Notes: generated by a model not told the origin, from the sequence alone. DNA of 64,000 nt from Dysidea avara (GCF_963678975.1 NC_089274.1:1848001-1912000), one strand, 5' to 3'. Shown: positions 1-15,027, counted from the stretch's first letter. Numbers and translations are program-made.

Positions 1-826
1 ATCCCTTGTAAAACTAAATTCCATAACACAGAAACTGTTGAAGCTATCTAAAAACAACAAACACCATCTTACTCACCGTTAAATTTTGGTTTAAATGGTC
101 CCGTACCTTGTTGCATTCATCTAACCAAGAGCTTCCCCCCTTCACTTTGAAAGAACTAAAGTGCAATCCCTCCATCTTCCTTTTTCACATAATGATGTAC
201 AAATGGCCATAACTCAGCTGTACTTCATCGTATCGACTTGCTCTTGGTGTTACGTTGCTCCTGATATGATGGCGATTCAGTTGATATAGATATCACGTGA
301 TTAAATCATGTCTGACGAGCATGAAAGGACACAAAATGATTCAGTGCGATTTGGTGGGTGAGTTCCTTGTTGTATGTTGAAAGTTTATACACAGTTAGAT
401 AGCTTACTCCGTACCAAGTAATAAAATCTGTTTTTCTAAGCGATCGGACAAACGGTTCGTGAGATATGCCTGTTTGTAACCACCTACGTAAACTGGCAAA
501 AGTATTGTGTGTTTTCAATTCGTTTTATCAAATCCAGTTTTCTGGATTATGCAGGTTTTAAGGGTTAAAGCAGTCAGTCCCATTTGTATTAGTGTACATC
601 CCCTAATATCAGGACACCTCACTAGTGAGGACACCTTTTAATGTGCACACACATGTAGTCAGGACACCTCACTAGTGTGCACACACATGTAGACCCCTGA
701 TATCAGGACACCTCACTAAAAAGGACACTTTGGCAAGCGTCCTAAATAAGGTGTCCACATTAGCTAGAAGGTGACACAGAACTATGAAGACATACACACT
801 CTAATGGCAACACATTATTCTTTTAG
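1..826. other. Upstream or intronic sequence of the myosin gene, no supported exon
   Basis: No exon matching the missing N-terminal myosin head is visible here. If the gene is intact, this stretch is the 3' part of an intron. It contains repeated GGACACCTCACTA blocks (about 600-760), listed separately. Confidence 0.5.
596..760. repeat. GGACACCT-type dispersed repeat, tandem copies
   Basis: Three blocks of the form 'atcAGGACACCTCACTA' alternate with 'gtgcacacacatgtag'. A related block is at 9183-9320, with looser relatives at 23400-23470, 37266-37390 and 39260-39380. The pattern (GGAACCTC, then GGACACCT-CAATAA spacing) resembles the terminal repeats of pogo/Tigger-like mariner elements; that assignment is inference. 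Confidence 0.6.
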
Positions 827-3800
827 GGGAACCTCAAGTTCACTGATAGTGGAGACCATGCTGACATTGAGGACAAGGCAGCATTGGACACTATTGCTGG
901 ACTACTGGACACAGACTCAGAACAGATGGTTAATGCAATGTGTTATCGTGTAGTGGCCACTCATCATGAAGTAATGCATAAGAGGCATACTGCTGAGATA
1001 GCAGCTTATGGGAAGGATGCTCTAGCCAAGGTGAAGTGTAGTGTGTGTGCATGCGTGCGTGCGTGCGTGTGTGTATTGCGCACGCATGTGTGTACGTGTA
1101 AGTATGTGTGCTGCGTGTGTGCATGCATGTGTTTTATAGAATATGTTATTTGATGTGAGTGCACAAACATGTTTATGATCAGTGAGCTGAATCATCATAC
1201 ATTATGTAAACAGTTCATCCATTGTGTTTCTATCCAACCATAAAATGTTATTATCAACACTTTTTTTTGCTGCCCTATCACAACATGTTATTGTTACAAC
1301 AGATCAATACATCATCAGCTAATGCAGTGATTGTGAAATGTGCTGGTGACAGCAGTACCTAAGGCTGGTGTTTCCCTCTCGAATTCTCTATCCTGCAAAT
1401 GACTGTATAGTAGATATTGTAGTAACATCTCATAGTTTAGCCAGTTGTGTTTGTGCATGTGTGGCACAAGATAGTGGGATGGGTGGTAACATGTGCTATG
1501 TACATGTCTCATCTGTCAGTATTTGTTATGATACACTTACTGCATACACACATACACATAGATGATGCTACACCACTCTACACACATACATCGACACACA
1601 TACATCGACACACACTGTAGAAATTTTTGACACAGAATCTCAACAATAGCAGAGCTAGGGTCTGATAATCTGGTCAGGTGTTCCTAAAGTATTGAGCCAT
1701 GTCTGGGCACGCACACACACACACACACACACACGCACACATGTATGCACGCACACATGTACGCACGCACGCACACACTCACTCACACATGCCCGCAGAG
1801 TACCACATTTTATTGCTGTTTTATTTCCTGTTGATAGTTGCATTGTGCCTAATGGCTTGTGAAATTTAGGTCAATGTGTGTATTTTATTTTATTAATAAG
1901 TGAGCTAGAATTGAGACGTAAAATAATAAAATGCATAGAAAAACTTCCTCCTTGTTTCTTAGTACTGCATAACTATCTGTGTTTGTGCACCCTTGTGTTA
2001 CGTGAGTGGGTGGGTGTGTGCATGTGTGTACATGCTGTACAAAACAAAAATTTGGTGAGATAAAACTTTGGTGATTTAACTAGAGATAGAATTTGGTGGA
2101 TAATATTCTGGTGAATGCTAGTGTCATACTGTATTTAGTTTGCTAAACATTGGACAAAATTGTTTTGGCTTCAATTCGCCAAATTCACCAAAATTTTCTC
2201 TTACCAGAATTTTGTATTGTACAGTATATGCCATGTTATTGCAGTATATCACAATTTATAATGTACCACAGGCAATATATGAACGCATGTTCACTTGGAT
2301 TGTGAGGAAGATCAACAGCAAGGTGGAGGTGCAGGACAACTACTATCACCATGACAACAATGTCATTGGGGTACTGGACATTTATGGCTTTGAGATATTT
2401 GACAACAACAGGTTATTAGAATTTATATGTAGCTAAAACACTTGCAGTTGTATGATGTACAAGTAACTATTCTTGGGGCATTTTTGAAGTCCAGACCAAG
2501 CTTCAAAATAATTCAAATGTATTCCTAAAATGCTTTTGCTGGTACAGTTATATTGCTTGAAAGTCGAGTGAGTTGAGTCTTCCAGTATGTTTTCTACCAA
2601 GTGTGAAGCCACTCCATACTATCTTGCCATACCCACTAACAACCTTACCCAATCAAAGTTGTCAACCTTACACTCCATACCTCATACACTAGTACTATGT
2701 GAACTAGCTCATTACAGGTGTTTATATTTTATCTCTCAGAATCAAAGTTTGGTCAGTAATTTGGGCAGTGAGCAGAACTAAATCATTCATTAATTCTGTC
2801 CTGTACAATTTGTTCATCTAAACTAACTCGCCAAACTATTTCTTACTGATTCCTAGCTATCACACAGTGAATTTATCACCAACAGTTTCCACCTGCCCAA
2901 CTTTACTGTTTGAGTTGTTTGGATTGTGTGTAGCACTTTGTCTTTATATTGTTTCTCTATATTAGCTTTTGTGAATCTATTTCATGAGATATATGTGATA
3001 TTATTTGTTGTTCATGTGCAGTTTTGAGCAGCTGTGTATCAACTATTGTAATGAGAAACTACAACAGTTGTTCATCGAGTTAGTGTTGAAGAGAGAACAA
3101 GAGGAATATGAGAGGGAAGGCATTAAATGGGTGCAGGTATGTCATTGGTATATATCCATGCAACAACAAAACCACACAACTACTCACAAATTACTGGATG
3201 GTAAATACCTACAGACTTCCATTCCTCTACTTCCCTGACAGGCTTCTAGCTTAAATTATGTTTCATCTCTTACTAGTGAAATCTGTGTATATTAAGGAAC
3301 CTTTGCACTGACCAAAAGCATCCTGATTATAGAGATGGTCTCGCTGAGACCATTATCAAGTGTCCAGTAACCATCACTACTTTTATTCCACTATCTCTTA
3401 CATACATACACTATACACACAGAACACACATACTGCAGCATGTGCATATATCACTGTACGACACACACTACATACACAACACGCAGGGTGGTTGTTACAT
3501 TAGTTTGTGAATGTTTCATAACTTTTTAAAAATTGTTTTTGGTGTAGACTAAACAGAGAACTCCTAGGATGTTGGTAGCCATGGCTGTGTTTATATCCTA
3601 ACACTTCGTAAAACTAATAAAATGCCAAAAAGTGAAATGGGTAAAATGGTTGTCTCTCAAAAGGGAAGCTAAAAATCTTGCAATCTATATCTCCACTGCA
3701 TTCTATTTAGAGAACTGAATTTTTCGTCATACTTCAAACTTCTTCAGTGACAAATAGCACGTACCAATTTGGTTGAATAATTTTAGCAGTACATGACTTG

Positions 3801-6800
3801 AGTCAAATGAGTATGGGTATCATTTGACTTAGATCAGTGTCCAGTGTTAGATATCTCTAATGAATCTTTTTATCTTTTTTAACAATTATTCCTTATAGGG
3901 TTTCAAGCCATGTCCTATTAGGATTTCATGTTGTGATGTCATTTTGTGTGTGTGCTGGTACGTGCAGTAGCCATGCAGTGTTAGTACAGTGATAACCTAT
4001 TGACACCTGTGGTCAATGTATCAAGTTTGTATCTTATGCCTTTTATGTGTGTAGTGTGTGGTGTGGTGCCCAGCACGTTCTTGTGACGTTACTGTAAGTC
4101 TCACCTCCAAACAATACTCTCCTAAGAACAGGTTATGTTTACATTCTGTCTGTGGTATTTCTAGTAGGTGTCACACACTAGCAAATTTTATGTGTTTATT
4201 ATACCACATAGTTGACATGCTTGTACTTCAATTAATCAAGTGATTTATTGATTTTCCTTGTTGATTATTGATAAAGATGTCAAGTGTAGTGATGTCATTG
4301 TATGTTTGAGCAGAGGAGAAGTAGGTACTTGATGAAGTAATGCTATTAAAATTGATGTCTTCAAATTAAAATTTTTAAAATGAACACATGTGATCAATAC
4401 GTGCACACGCTTGCTCTGTTGCTGCTGTTGAACAGTTAAGTAAGCCGTAAAAATGGCAACTAGAATACACACACACACACATGCACACGCACATACAACA
4501 TAACACACACAAACACAGTCACACAGTGCATATGGGTGCCAACAGTATTATAAATTATTGTATGTAGGGTGTGATATAATGTATGCTAACAACAGTACAT
4601 TAGCCCATTCACTAGTATGGCTTGTGTTTCATATGTCTGTTAAACTGTTTTGTTCTTGGCAGATAAAATATTTTAACAACAAGATAATCTGTGACCTGGT
4701 GGAAGAAGCTCACACTGGAATCATTGCTCTGCTAGACGAGGCTTGTGTCGGTGTGGGTAATGTCAATGATACTGTCTTCCTGCATGCCCTGGACTCCAGA
4801 CTGAAGAAACACGATCACTATACCAGCAGGCAGGTGTGTATACTGTGCATATTATGGTGCTATATGAGATTTCAGTTTACATCTTCTGTTGGAGTTCCTA
4901 CAATATGAATATTCTTAGAATTTATCACCCAATACATATTAGTGCTTTAACAATGCACTAAGAAAATATTTAGGATTCCTTTCTAGTAGTTTATGAAATA
5001 TGTGTGTTTGTGTATAAATGGAGCATGTGTGTAATTCTATGCTGGGTGGCTATAACTGTGTTTTCAAAGGTGTTGCTGTGTGTGTGCGCGTGCGCGTGTG
5101 CATGCATGGGTGTGAGTGAGTCTCATTCCAACATAAAATCCGAGACTGTCAGACAAGTAGTATGTAGGCAATTGCTGGTCAATAGTATCATGCGTGGTGT
5201 ACAGGGATTTGTATATGATAGTGCACATCTGTGTATTTGTGATTGCTCAGCTTTTGAGTGGTTTATGTCCCACTGTGGGGTAGTGTGGAGTATTTGTTAT
5301 GTGTAATGACCTCACCTGTGACCCCATCAGGTTAACTCTTCTGATAAGACTATTGAGAGGGATACTGAGTTCAAGATCATGCACTATGCCGGCAATGTAA
5401 AGTGAGTATGGGCTTCTTGTGTATGTATGTACAGTGTACGCACACACACTCACATACACACACATACATTCTACCACCTTACCCACAACACCTATCACAT
5501 TGACAGGTACTCAGTGGTTGGGTTCATTGACAAGAACAAGGACACACTCTATCAAGACTTCAAGAGGCTCTTGTACAACTGGTAAGTGAGGCCACATAAA
5601 GGCACCTCATCCTAGCTACCTGGAAGCTGTCTTGTACTAGTTCTAATTGGATTAATTACCCATAATATTTATTATAACATTTATCTACCATCTCCTAGCA
5701 ACAATGAGCTGTTGAAAGAGATGTGGCCTGAAGGAGCTCAGGATGTTAAGCAGGTATTTTGTCTTCTCATTAGAGCTGCTAAATTTTAATTGTTTACAGT
5801 ATCAAGTAACTAAGAAATTAGGAAGCTGTTCTGTATAGTATAGACGTAATAATTGTGTTACTTTGTATGTGTACTAAACAGAACTAAAGATATTGTGGCT
5901 GTGTTTTAGCATTCTGAACTCTGTGAGATCAACAATAAGTGGTTTTGATGCTACAGCTGCATCTCTACTTTGTATGTAGTTACTATACAGCTGGTTTAAA
6001 ATTGTTCAAAGAGTAAAAGAGCATATCAACTGAGCTTACATTACTGCAACTAGTTCATGACTTCCACATGACATCCTGTGTACATTGTAGCAGCTTTTGT
6101 AAATGTCTTACAAATTTTCTGCAGGTCACCAAGAGGCCCAAGACAGCTGGTACGTTGTTCAAAGACTCCATGATAGCTCTGGTGGAGAATCTACAGTCCA
6201 AGGAACCATTCTATGTACGCTGCATCAAGCCCAATGAGAAGAAATCTCCATCAATATTCAATGATGAGCGTTGTCAGCATCAAGTGGAATATCTTGGCTT
6301 GTTGGAGAATGTCAGAGTGCGACGAGCAGGATATGCATACCGTATGACATATGAAAGATTTGTTCAGAGGTATTATTACTTCAAGCCTTATGTATGTGTG
6401 TAGCTTCCCCTACTAATATATGTATTCTGACATCACTTGGTTTTAGCTATTGGCAGTTTCTTCAGAATATCAGCTTTTCTTAGAATACCACAATAAAAGC
6501 ACTTATATTAGTGTGATGTAAACCACTTAAGATAATAATATATGAATGTGTACTTGCTTGGTTTATGTAGAGGTATTCCTGTGATTAGTTGTGTATTATG
6601 TGTACATGTAGTGTGTGCGTGCGTGCGTGTGTGTGTGTGTGTGTGTGTTTGCCGTGTGTCGTGTGTGTGTGTGTGCCACTGTCCAATGTACCAAATTTTG
6701 TTTTGCTATAACATTTTGTTCTATATTAAGCACAAACACAGATAAGTACATGTCAAATAACAGCTTGACTAGTTAGTGTACAGGGTGCCAGTCCTGCCCA

Positions 6801-9800
6801 CAGTAGGAGTTGTCTAAAATGATGTGCTGAATGTGCTTCACAGGCTTGACATAGATAATTTATATAGTAACTTGCGCATCTGAACATGTTACATTACGTA
6901 TGTACGCTCACAAAGGCCAGTGGCTGAAAGTCATTCACAGTTTCCAACACGAGGAGTAGTAGTTACACCATATTTACAAATTCCCACAGTAACTGGGCAC
7001 ACAGTTATTCAAACTCTGCTTGAATCTGCCGTGTTTCCCCAACAATTGTATGCATGCATAATTTACAGACAAAAAAATCCTGGTAGCAGTTTTCTTGTAG
7101 AACTCTCATGTAATACAAAAGAGGGTTATGTCATGTCCTCACTTACCAGATGATGTCATAATTGGTGATGTAATACATTTGACAATATCCACTTAGTTTG
7201 GGAGTACCTGTAGTGTCCATTCCAATTGTACTGTGTGTGTTTCATTAGCTGAGGTAAGCACTTTGGAAAAGTTTTTACCACTGCTAAGAGTCACATACTG
7301 TATGTAACTATTCACACATTTGTACAGGCAACAGGGATCTCAATTGTATAGCGCATCCTATAGTCCTGCCTCCAGGAAGATTTACTTTATTCAAGCAGTT
7401 ATGTTTGTGCTGTCAGCACATTTGACACACATAATGGAAGACATTTTTCATTCCATTAAATAGTAGTACTTTCAAGTGCTATACAAATGTTTATTACACA
7501 AGGTCTTATCCATCTCAGGTGTGCTCAGTATGTACTTCTGTCACTCTGTGAGGATCCTCAGAAATTGGCGATGCCTAGAATTAATACAAAACCACTTTAG
7601 TACAGTTGCAATCTACACAAGTACTTCCACTACTACTAAGTGTACTTAGCTTTAAACAACTAAAGTTTGTGTGTAGTGTGTGCACACGTACTACATACAT
7701 GTGTTTAGTGTGTCTGTTTAGTGTGTGGCATTTTGCTAGGTTGTTCTAGTTAGCTGTGTCAAACATCAGTGGGTCTTGTTTTGACACTTCAGTGTACTGG
7801 TTTTCCTCCATTTGCTGAGCAAGTTGTTTACCTTAAGCTGACAACTTGTCAGTTTTTGTGTGATAATTTTATCTGACCATATTTAGTTGTTACTATATAG
7901 AGAAGCTAACAAGTGTGTGGTCAGCTTGTGTGATTGCTAAACTGTCATGATGCATTGCAGCCTGTTGTTGTCATATGTGTGTGTTAGGTGTACTGTTGGT
8001 CTGTTACACTTATCCACTGTACATTATTGCAGTAGAGTTTCCCCAAAAACCATTATGGTAATGTAATAGTAATGCAGTTATCAATATTATCCCCCACCAC
8101 CCCCCTCCCAAGCAACAGTGGGGGGAAAGGCGAGGATTTGACTTTTCCAAAAATCTAATTCCCCACCCGTGGGGCATGACAAGTCATCAAATCCCCACCC
8201 AGTGTATTGTGGGAAACAGGTTATTCTTGTGGTAGGTGCATAGCTGGTAAAGTCAAGCAAGTGTCACATATTTTTGAATGATCAAATGCCCCACTGGTGG
8301 GGAAATTTTTAAGATCAAATCAGATCAAATCTCCGCAATTCCCCATTGTACGCCCAGGAGGGGGGTAGTGGGGCTTAATATTGACACGCAAGTGTATAAA
8401 ATACAAGAAATTAGAATGTGTTATGGTGTCAAAATAAACAACATTTCTGTACTCTTCCTATTAATAACCACTAGATATGGTAATTTCAGTATTACAATAT
8501 TTTTAAGATACAAAATTACAAATATACTGTAAATACCTCAGTATTTGCTATGGTGCCAAGCTCTAATTGTGGGAGAAATTGTTTTACAGTCACTAAATGT
8601 ATAACTACTAGCACTCATACCATTAATACTACAGTACAGAGTATCAGTGTAATACATTGGTTAGGTGTTACTTCCTTCTGTGGATTGTCAGCTTGTGTTG
8701 CTTCAAATTTTGTTGTTGCTATTGTGTCATGTGCCCTAGTTTGTTATCTTGTTTTGCTATTTCCAAGTGTCACCATTTACTGTCTATTCAATATGCCTTT
8801 ATTGTTCAAGGGGCTGTTATTTTACAGGATCAATTCATATACATATTCAACGTTAGATCTAGATCAAGTATTCACACACTTCAATACGTGACGATGTTAT
8901 AAAGACCATATTATTGTAATTGATGTTGTTATTGTGTATCACGTTTTGAGGTACATGTAATTCCCTCTCAAAGGTTATGATTACCATTGTAGCCAACTGT
9001 TATCGTATACCCCATCAGTTAAGGGGAGTATTGTTTCACACATTAAGGAAAGACTTGAAGTGTTATATTCCAGTGGAGTGTAACAATCACTACCTTGTTA
9101 TCATGTTACAATTGTCTCATTTCACCTCCGTAGATATTGTTATAGAATATGTGTACGGTGCAATTCCTCAAACGGGAAAATCCTGAAGGTGGACACTTCG
9201 ATGATCTGGACACTTGTCCATGATCCCATTTGTATTAGTGTACACACATATAGACCCCTAAAATCAGGACACCTCACTAATAAGGACACTTAGAGGTGTC
9301 CAAAGTAAATGAGGTTCCACAGTATGTGACTTGTGAGAGACTGAATCCATTTGACTGACTGTATCTAGACTCTAACATATTATTAGAGATAGCAAGGTTT
9401 TACCTTTTTTGGTCTTTTTATTTTTGTTTCACCCACATCTAAGAGATAGAACTGGTGTATAACTTCCCTGTTGTGATAAATGAATATACTGAAGCGTGAA
9501 GTACCCATTGTTTATAGCACACAAATGATTGTAAAGCACATGAGTTTTTTGTAATGTGTGTGCAATTGGTTAGCACCATATACCGTATACCTCTCTGAGG
9601 AAGTAACGAATAACATGCAGTTACCAATTATATACACCTATTGAGCATGATATGGTTTATGATGGTTCAGTGTTCAAATGTGTTTTGTTGTGTTTCAGGT
9701 ACAAGTTGATGTGCTTGGAGACATGGCCACATGTGAATGGAACTGATCGGGAAGGCACTGAGATTATTTTGAACTCTCTGGAGCTTATAGAGCAAGTGGC

Positions 9801-10895
9801 ATTTGGTAACACCAAAGTGTTTATCAGGAACCCTCAGACCTTGGCTGAACTGGAGAACACACGAGCTACTTGTCTTCCTGATATTGTGTTGATTATTCAA
9901 AGGGTATGGGTTACATGTTGTTCAAAGGCTGGCACCCCTGAAATCCCTGGGACCATTGAGGTGTCTTGATTTCAGAGTCTGTGTATCTGTGTACAGTATA
10001 CTGATACTTACATGGATAATTGTCCTAATTAACAAGGTGTCAACATTTCAGGGTGTTCTATCAAAGGGTTTTGCTATAGTACTTGCTAGTCTTAAATGCT
10101 TATTTGCTACACATGTAAGGTTATAATATGATGACATTTCACAGCTCAATTACAACTAGTAAACTGACACATACACATAAGACCAGTAACAGTTCTTACA
10201 GCTGTTAGTACAATAGGGATGTAAATGAGAGTGACTTACTAGCCCTCAAGAAATCCTGCTTATGGCAGAGAATTAATCTTAAGCTTGAAAACTCGCAAAT
10301 CCTTGGGTGGATAATATGCAAGTGGCTAAGGAGCCACTGTTCCCATTTTATTCAAGGTTATTCCACTAGGGACATGGTATAGTGCTTGAGTCCTTTTGTT
10401 GTAACTTCTAATTGTGCACATGTGTAGAGAGAGAGAGAGAGTGTGTGTGTATGTGTGTGTATGCACATGCCCTGCTCCCACATGTACCTGACCAAGGAGC
10501 ACACAGTTTGTCACTCCCAATAATGAGCCACAAAATATGTAGGTATTGCCTCACACCCACAAGTGGGCATTCAATATATTATAATGTTATAGTGTAGGGG
10601 GTCCACACTCCCTGTAATACTGTCCCTACCTGGAAACCAGCCACATCAGTAGGATTGTAGTGAATCCCACTAACAGTAGTGTAGGCATGGCAATAGGAAT
10701 TGATTTATGATCAGGCTTGGTAATTACATGTGCTGCTGCAAGCGTGAGGTTGTGGTGTGGCTCAATTACATGCTAGTTGACTGCATGTGGTGTATTGCTT
10801 CTGAGAATATCTATAGCATTGATGAATATTGTCACCTCTTACAGCTATGCATAGATGTGGTTCTTGCTAACTTGTTCAAGATATGTGAAAATATT

Positions 10896-10956
<61 letters not shown>

Positions 10957-13900
10957 TGGGTGGGTGGGTGGGTGGGTGCGTGCGTGCGTGTGCGCGTGCA
11001 GGGATGGGTGTGCATGCATGCATGTGAGTGTATGTAGTGTAGTGTACATACACACTACACACACTCATCGCTGCACACAAACATACACAACTTTAATCAG
11101 ATAACTGAGAAGTGATCAATTGTTGTGTTCCAACACAACCTTACACGATATGATCATGACTACATTCCACTGCCATGGTAGCTCAGGTCTTGTTGATAGA
11201 ATCTGTACAACTCCACCTAGTTGCTGTGCTACCAGCCACTGAATGTTCAATTGTTCACCTGTATGGCTGCTTAATTGTTTTTGGAAGTTGCCATTTAAAT
11301 TTAGTAAATTAACACCTAGTACAGTAGTAGCATACACATGAAGCAGCATGTGCATGTTGAGAACGTGCTCAAACTATACGAAAATTTGATCGTGTCATAG
11401 CTGATGGTGATAACTGAGGCAGGTCCTATGAATTTCAATTTTTAAAAGATTTTGTCTACTGTGTGCGACTGTGCTACAGTCTATTTGTCTGCTACTGCTT
11501 GTGAACACTTAATACATGTCTGTATATTTAGTGTATTCCAATTACATTGGACACCATGACTGCTTCTATATAGTCAAGTTGCTGATGTTACACTATACAT
11601 ATTAAGTAGCTATTCCTCTTCCATAAGATATGTGTCTGCGTGAGACATATTGATCATCCTCCTAGCTTGGGAAATTACCATTTTCTTAACAAGGCTACCT
11701 CATTATAGTGGCCGTGTAAATATAACATATATACCTTATTTGTGTAGCATATACCTTATTTGCTTGGTATAATAGTAGTAGCCGCACTTGCCACAATCAA
11801 TTTTGAAGGTGGTAAACTTTAATAGTTGCTGCATCAATTTTAGAACTAAGGTGACAAACACCATGACATTTGACCAAGTAAATACAGTAGTTAAGGTGTA
11901 CTTCATGATCTCATTAATAGACCACCTCATTATAGTTACCAGGTTTCCAACAAATACTTAGCTAAGCTGTGTTTCATTACCTCTTATATAAAGTTACACT
12001 GTGTGTTAAATGATATGACTGACTTGTTCTGCTCTATACAGTGGACTAGGGGCATGATGGCAAGGATCAGGTGTCGCAAAATGAGGGCTATGATTTATAT
12101 CATGCAGAGGTACCGTCGCTTCAAGAAGAGGTTCTTCTTGTCTCAGATAATTGACCGGTTTAGGTACTGAAGATGGAGTGTTACATAGTTGTATTGTTAT
12201 TATTGTACAGTGGAGTGAGGCAAATGGCTGATCTTGGCAAGAGTCTAGAGTGGCCTACAACTTCCTCACCAGTATTGGCTGATTTTGTGTCACTTCTACA
12301 ACTGCTACATGGAAGGTGAAGCTTCACTACCTCAATTAAAAGTGTTATGTAGCCATAGGAAGTGCAATTGTTTAAGTTACCAACAGACAGACAGATTTGT
12401 TATTTAATATGTCATTCTTCTTAATGATTACAGGTGGCGGTCACATATAGTGCTATCCCGTCTTCCCCGGGAGTCGTGGCCACAGATGCAGCTGAAGTGT
12501 GCAGCATACGAAGCATTCAACCAACGTCGTCCCAACTGGGGCTACACCAGGTCATGGATTGGTGATTACCTAGCTGAGGTGATTAGACAAATATAATAAT
12601 TGTCTCTTAATGCTAACACTTTACAACACGGTATACTAGTAGACATGTATAGTGTACTTTGTCAGATCTGCAGGCAGTCATGATGTATGTGTAGAAGCTA
12701 ATAAGATTTTAGAGAACTTATACATGACTTCTTATTAGAGGTACTATATATGGCGCGAGAGAAGTTACCTCCAAATCTTGTATGTATTTAAGTGGCTAAT
12801 GTCTCATAGTTCCACTAAAATTATTTACTGTTACATCACAGTTGTTTACACAGTGTGGTGTGTGGTTTATGACGTAGTTTCTGTTGATTGTGATAATTGT
12901 TGGTTTGGTGTGGCCCATGTGGTTAACACTGATGTATGTAACAGCTTTGATGTCAAAGGTTGTATAGCAGCACCCAAAATATAATTGTTATTTTACAATG
13001 CAGTTAAGCCCTGTGGGATAATGGGAAGCCTGCAGGAGTGGCGATAATGAATTGCTAAAGTCTTGATTGCATTTTCCTATTATAGTCTCTGGTGTATGGC
13101 CTCTTTACAATGACACTGTATGCTGTTGTATGATTGAGAATAATGTATGATAAAAGGACCTATTATCTTTACCACTATAACAGATAAACATGCTAATAAT
13201 CACCTGTACTTGACTATTGGCCTTGCTAATGTGTCTTCAATGAGGTTCTAAATTATAATTGATAACAGTTGATGCACTATTAAATCACCACTGTGTGTTT
13301 TAGAGCGACAATCAACTGGCTCATGTGTACACTGCCAGGGTGAATACACTGAGGAATGAATTTCATTTTGACAAAGTTCACTTCTCATCTCTTGCAATGA
13401 AGGTAAGATTTGTTTAAATGTTTTCAGTTTACAGTAAAGTTAATTATGGTTTATGCTAGTACTAGTGCGTAGTGCTTTTTATGTAACATGATTTCACAAA
13501 CTACATTAGTATTTGTGTCAACAGTAGCCACTTTAGTGTAAGCAGTTAAGATAAGGTTGTTATGTCATTTTTAAGTAGATTATAGGGGTGCTATGATAAC
13601 TCACAGTACATTATGTAGCTTCTGTTGTTGCCTGTAGCTGAACAGCAAGGGTCAACCACAAGAGAGAGCTATCGTCGTAACTGATTCACACATCTTCAAG
13701 CTCGATGCAGCTAAGAGCTACCAACGGAATCGTAACCCTTTGATGCTAAATCAGGTAACAAGTCACTACCAAATATTAGCTATTACTGTTAAACTGAAAT
13801 GGTAAAAACTTCATGCATGAAATGTGTGTTGGTACAACACAGCCAGATTTGACCTCATGATGTCTCGTACATTACCATTTCTGTACAAATTATACTTGTA

Positions 13901-14513
13901 AGCCTTTTCATATTAGGGTAGAAGTGACAAACAGGGTCAGAATTTCTATGCAAATTCTTATCTGTTGCAGTATCAGGGTTGTTTGTTATATACTCCTTAG
14001 ATACATTTCAATGACTTTACTGATCATGTTTCACTGTTTTGACTGTGTATTGGACTGTTATGGACTCGTAGAGGGTTCAGTGTGTTGTTTATGATATGCT
14101 ATGCATTACGTAGTAACAAACGTATGTTGCTTTTGCCTAGTTGGTTGCAGTTAGTGTTTCACCTGGCAAAGACCAAGCATTCATCCTTCATTTTTCCAGT
14201 CCTCCGGGAGGAGACGTAGCTTGCTGCTTGTACAATCAGAGTAATGACAATCGTGTGCCTGAGTTGATTGGCGTACTCTATCATGTTATGGAAATGTAAG
14301 CCACTGATTGAATAATGTTGTATCTTGTTTTAAAAGTTTGTATATTTCCAAATATGTAGGAAGCATGGTAAAAAGATTACTGTTAACATAGACAATACCC
14401 ACCAGTTCATTATGTCCAAGAGAACCAAACAGTTGCAACTTCAGAACAGCAATCACCCCAGGCCAGTATTTCAGAAGAATGGCAATAATGGATTTATCCT
14501 TTTTTGTCCATAA
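827..14513 (+). CDS. MYO1D: Unconventional class I myosin, MYO1D/MYO1G type (5'-partial, 16 exons)
   Basis: Actin-based motor with a short membrane-binding tail. Exons: 827-1030, 2272-2411, 3022-3136, 4663-4833, 5331-5401, 5507-5581, 5699-5753, 6125-6369, 9699-9903, 12042-12163, 12211-12315, 12434-12578, 13304-13402, 13638-13754, 14141-14295, 14360-14513 (TAA). All have AG/GT borders and consistent phase, giving 725 codons. Seen in order: the late upper head starting GNLKF, the switch II/relay region ([18 protein letters not shown]), the [10 protein letters not shown] helix, the SH1-like helix ([17 protein letters not shown]), two IQ-like motifs (IIQRWTRG and [11 protein letters not shown]) and a basic TH1 tail ending NGFILFCP. 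Alignment from memory with human MYO1D is close throughout, including the IQ region and TH1 tail, so the D/G subclass is preferred. The P-loop (GESGAGKT) and first roughly 300 residues are upstream of the window. Introns carry MITEs and (GT)n tracts; the largest is 3.3 kb (6370-9698). Confidence 0.93.
2036..2223. mobile_element. Palindromic MITE just before myosin exon at 2272
   Basis: The left arm (TACAAAACAAAAATTTGGTG then AACTTTGGTGA) is the imperfect inverse of the right arm (TTCACCAAAATTTT, then CAGAATTTTGTATTGTAC). No open frame. It ends about 50 bp upstream of the splice acceptor at 2271. Confidence 0.6.
8082..8383. mobile_element. G/C-tract inverted-repeat MITE in myosin intron
   Basis: The left end (CAATATTATCCCCCACCACC) and right end (GTAGTGGGGCTTAATATTG) are inverted copies. 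The inside is also semi-palindromic, with repeated CCCCAC and GTGGGG blocks and GATTTGA/TCAAAT segments. No coding potential. Confidence 0.65.
9183..9320. repeat. GGACACCT-type dispersed repeat, second copy
   Basis: Shares 'cccatttgtattagtgtaca' and 'atcaggacacctcactaa' with the 580-760 copy. It lies in the 3.3-kb myosin intron. Confidence 0.6.
10897..10990. repeat. (GT)n microsatellite with (GGGT)n and (GCGT)n tail
   Basis: About 28 uninterrupted GT units run directly into GGGT and then TGCG repeats. Open frames across it (Val-Cys or His-Thr repeats on either strand) are artefacts of the dinucleotide. Confidence 0.97.
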
Positions 14514-15027
14514 AACTGACATTTTAATTCTTTAGAGTGCCAAATATGACTATTTTGTACATACTAACCTATCACTGTATCCCACCTTTAGCTTTGTATG
14601 ATATGCAGTTTTATCAGAGATAAATATATTAGCTATCCACCCAGATATCCAACTACTACAATTTACTGAAGCCACGTGCCGGAGCAGCGGTTTGCGCCAT
14701 TTCACGCGCGCATACTTACACGTTTGATTGTAATCACCTGGTAACTTAACGGATATAAAGTACAAAGCATCGACCCACACATGCACATTTGACGAAGCGT
14801 AAATCTTCGCTATAATAAAAGACCTTCTACTCCCCTTACTCTAGGGTAGGAAAGATTATTCGACTGCAGGGTATTGTTCTGCCCTCGTGAAAGTTGTCTG
14901 CGACTGAAAAAGAAGCTTATTTTCGAGATTGACAATTTTGGTGCTGCTACCAAAGAGAAACGTGTTAAATCCTAACTATTTTACGCCTTATTGTAACTAT
15001 CAACACCTTCTGTTGCCTTGACTCGCC
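14514..15027. promoter_or_regulatory. Spacer between myosin 3' end and p35 start; probable p35 promoter/5' UTR
   Basis: No gene is seen. CpG is locally enriched around 14670-14720 and 14790-14950 compared with the flanking introns, as expected for a promoter and 5' leader. No convincing TATA box was found. The myosin poly(A) site should also lie here; an AATAAA at about 14813 is a candidate. Confidence 0.45.

Noticed and set aside
308-358. Possible exon MSDEHERTQNDSVRFGG with donor GTGAGT on the plus strand
   Set aside because: The tail loosely recalls the myosin NDNSSRFGK motif, but no acceptor, no continuing head exon and no phase link to 827 could be found.
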